A DNA stretch of 11,692 nt. Origin: a bacterium (GTDB lineage: Bacteria; Patescibacteriota; Saccharimonadia; Saccharimonadales; UBA4665). Numbering within the stretch: position 1 is the first letter of the stretch; every line of letters starts with the position of its first letter. Location of the stretch: the NCBI GenBank assembly GCA_021804315.1, contig JAJZHX010000010.1:1-11692 (forward strand), given 5' to 3'. The position numbers were made by a program, and so were the translations under genes. Below are positions 11,371-11,692 of this stretch, piece after piece. Below the pieces are notes generated by a model. It saw only the letters and a program-made list of their open reading frames with translations, had not been told where the DNA came from and did no database searches.

Positions 11371-11692
11371 TTACTTTTTATTGAGTCGTTCTCTATAATT
11401 ACCCGTTTCGGTATCAACAGAAATTATATCACCAGACTTAATAAAAGCTGGTACTTTTATAACTAAGCCGGTTTCTAAAGTCGCATTTTTGGTAATTGCT
11501 GTGCTTGTGTCACCCTTAACGGCATCCTCGCTATAACTGACAGTTAACGCTACATTCTTGGGTAAAACAAGATTAATTGGTCGATTGTTAAATAGCTGAA
11601 GCTGGATATTATCTCCTTCTTTTATGTACTGCTCCTGGCCATAAATTAAATCAACTGGCACCTCAAACTGCTCGAAGGTGTCCTGATCCATA
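11371..11692 (-). CDS. efp: Elongation factor P, N-terminal part outside window
   Basis: About 106 C-terminal residues of EF-P, cut by the right edge. MDQDTFEQFEVP corresponds to the MDxETYEQ segment in domain II, so this Met is internal and not the start. GQEQYIKEGDNIQLQLFNN and INLVLPKNVALTVSYSE complete domain II. GDTSTAITKNATLETGLVIKVP and ISVDTETGNYRERL (split over the end) are the conserved domain III. EF-P relieves ribosome stalling at proline runs. Domain I with the modified Lys/Arg loop is not in view. It is the first visible gene of the efp-tlyA-phosphoribosyltransferase operon. Confidence 0.95.
   Translation of the reverse strand, partial: MDQDTFEQFEVPVDLIYGQEQYIKEGDNIQLQLFNNRPINLVLPKNVALTVSYSEDAVKGDTSTAITKNATLETGLVIKVPAFIKSGDIISVDTETGNYRERLNKK

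Overview
The window looks like a low-GC bacterial chromosome with very compact genes. Most first genes of operons appear to be transcribed as leaderless mRNAs: a -35 box, a 17-18 nt spacer, a -10 box, then only 6-7 nt before the ATG. TAG, TAA and TGA are all used as stops. The gene set (YchF, EF-P, TlyA, a YokE-type PH protein, a degenerate COG1926-like phosphoribosyltransferase, a Crp/Fnr protein) and the compactness suggest Patescibacteria/CPR, perhaps Candidatus Saccharibacteria. That taxonomic placement is inference.

Region 1 (about 1-7163) is an array of nine toxin-antitoxin (TA) modules stacked directly upstream of ychF. Eight have PIN-domain (VapC-type) toxins, and one has a RelE/YafQ-type toxin with a RelB/DinJ-type antitoxin. 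The antitoxins come from unrelated families: ribbon-helix-helix VapB, Phd/YefM, AbrB/MazE and RelB. Modules 1 and 3 are on the + strand and the rest on the - strand. Module 2 is dead, with a nonsense codon in the antitoxin and a frameshift in the toxin. The module 9 toxin has Asn where PIN nucleases have a conserved Asp.

Between almost all modules sits one recurring junction, always in + orientation. Its right-hand neighbour is the next module and its structure is (i) a copy of the ychF promoter and first ~9-10 codons, joined at an invariant point inside the P-loop codons Gly-Ile-Val to (ii) a ~90 bp conserved segment L. L has coding-like substitution patterns but no intact gene. Seven junctions (A-G) are visible, and the real ychF start at 7164 is the eighth copy of part (i). 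The ychF 5' ends belong to three synonymous or diverged classes (TCT-TCA type, AGC-AGT type, and one MSLQIGVV type with a GTG start), so they look imported from different hosts. The simplest model is serial insertion at the 5' end of ychF of small elements of the form L - TA module - promoter + ychF 5' end. Each insertion would give ychF a new start and strand the old one upstream. No recombinase gene is in the window.

Region 2 (7164-9145) holds ychF (+) and, converging on it with a 2 nt gap, a PH-domain protein (-) that has a classic Shine-Dalgarno sequence, unlike its neighbours. Region 3 (9287-9981) is a Crp/Fnr-family regulator with a leaderless promoter. Region 4 (9978-11692) is a - strand operon efp (partial) - tlyA - phosphoribosyltransferase-like gene, two of whose products serve translation, as ychF also does.
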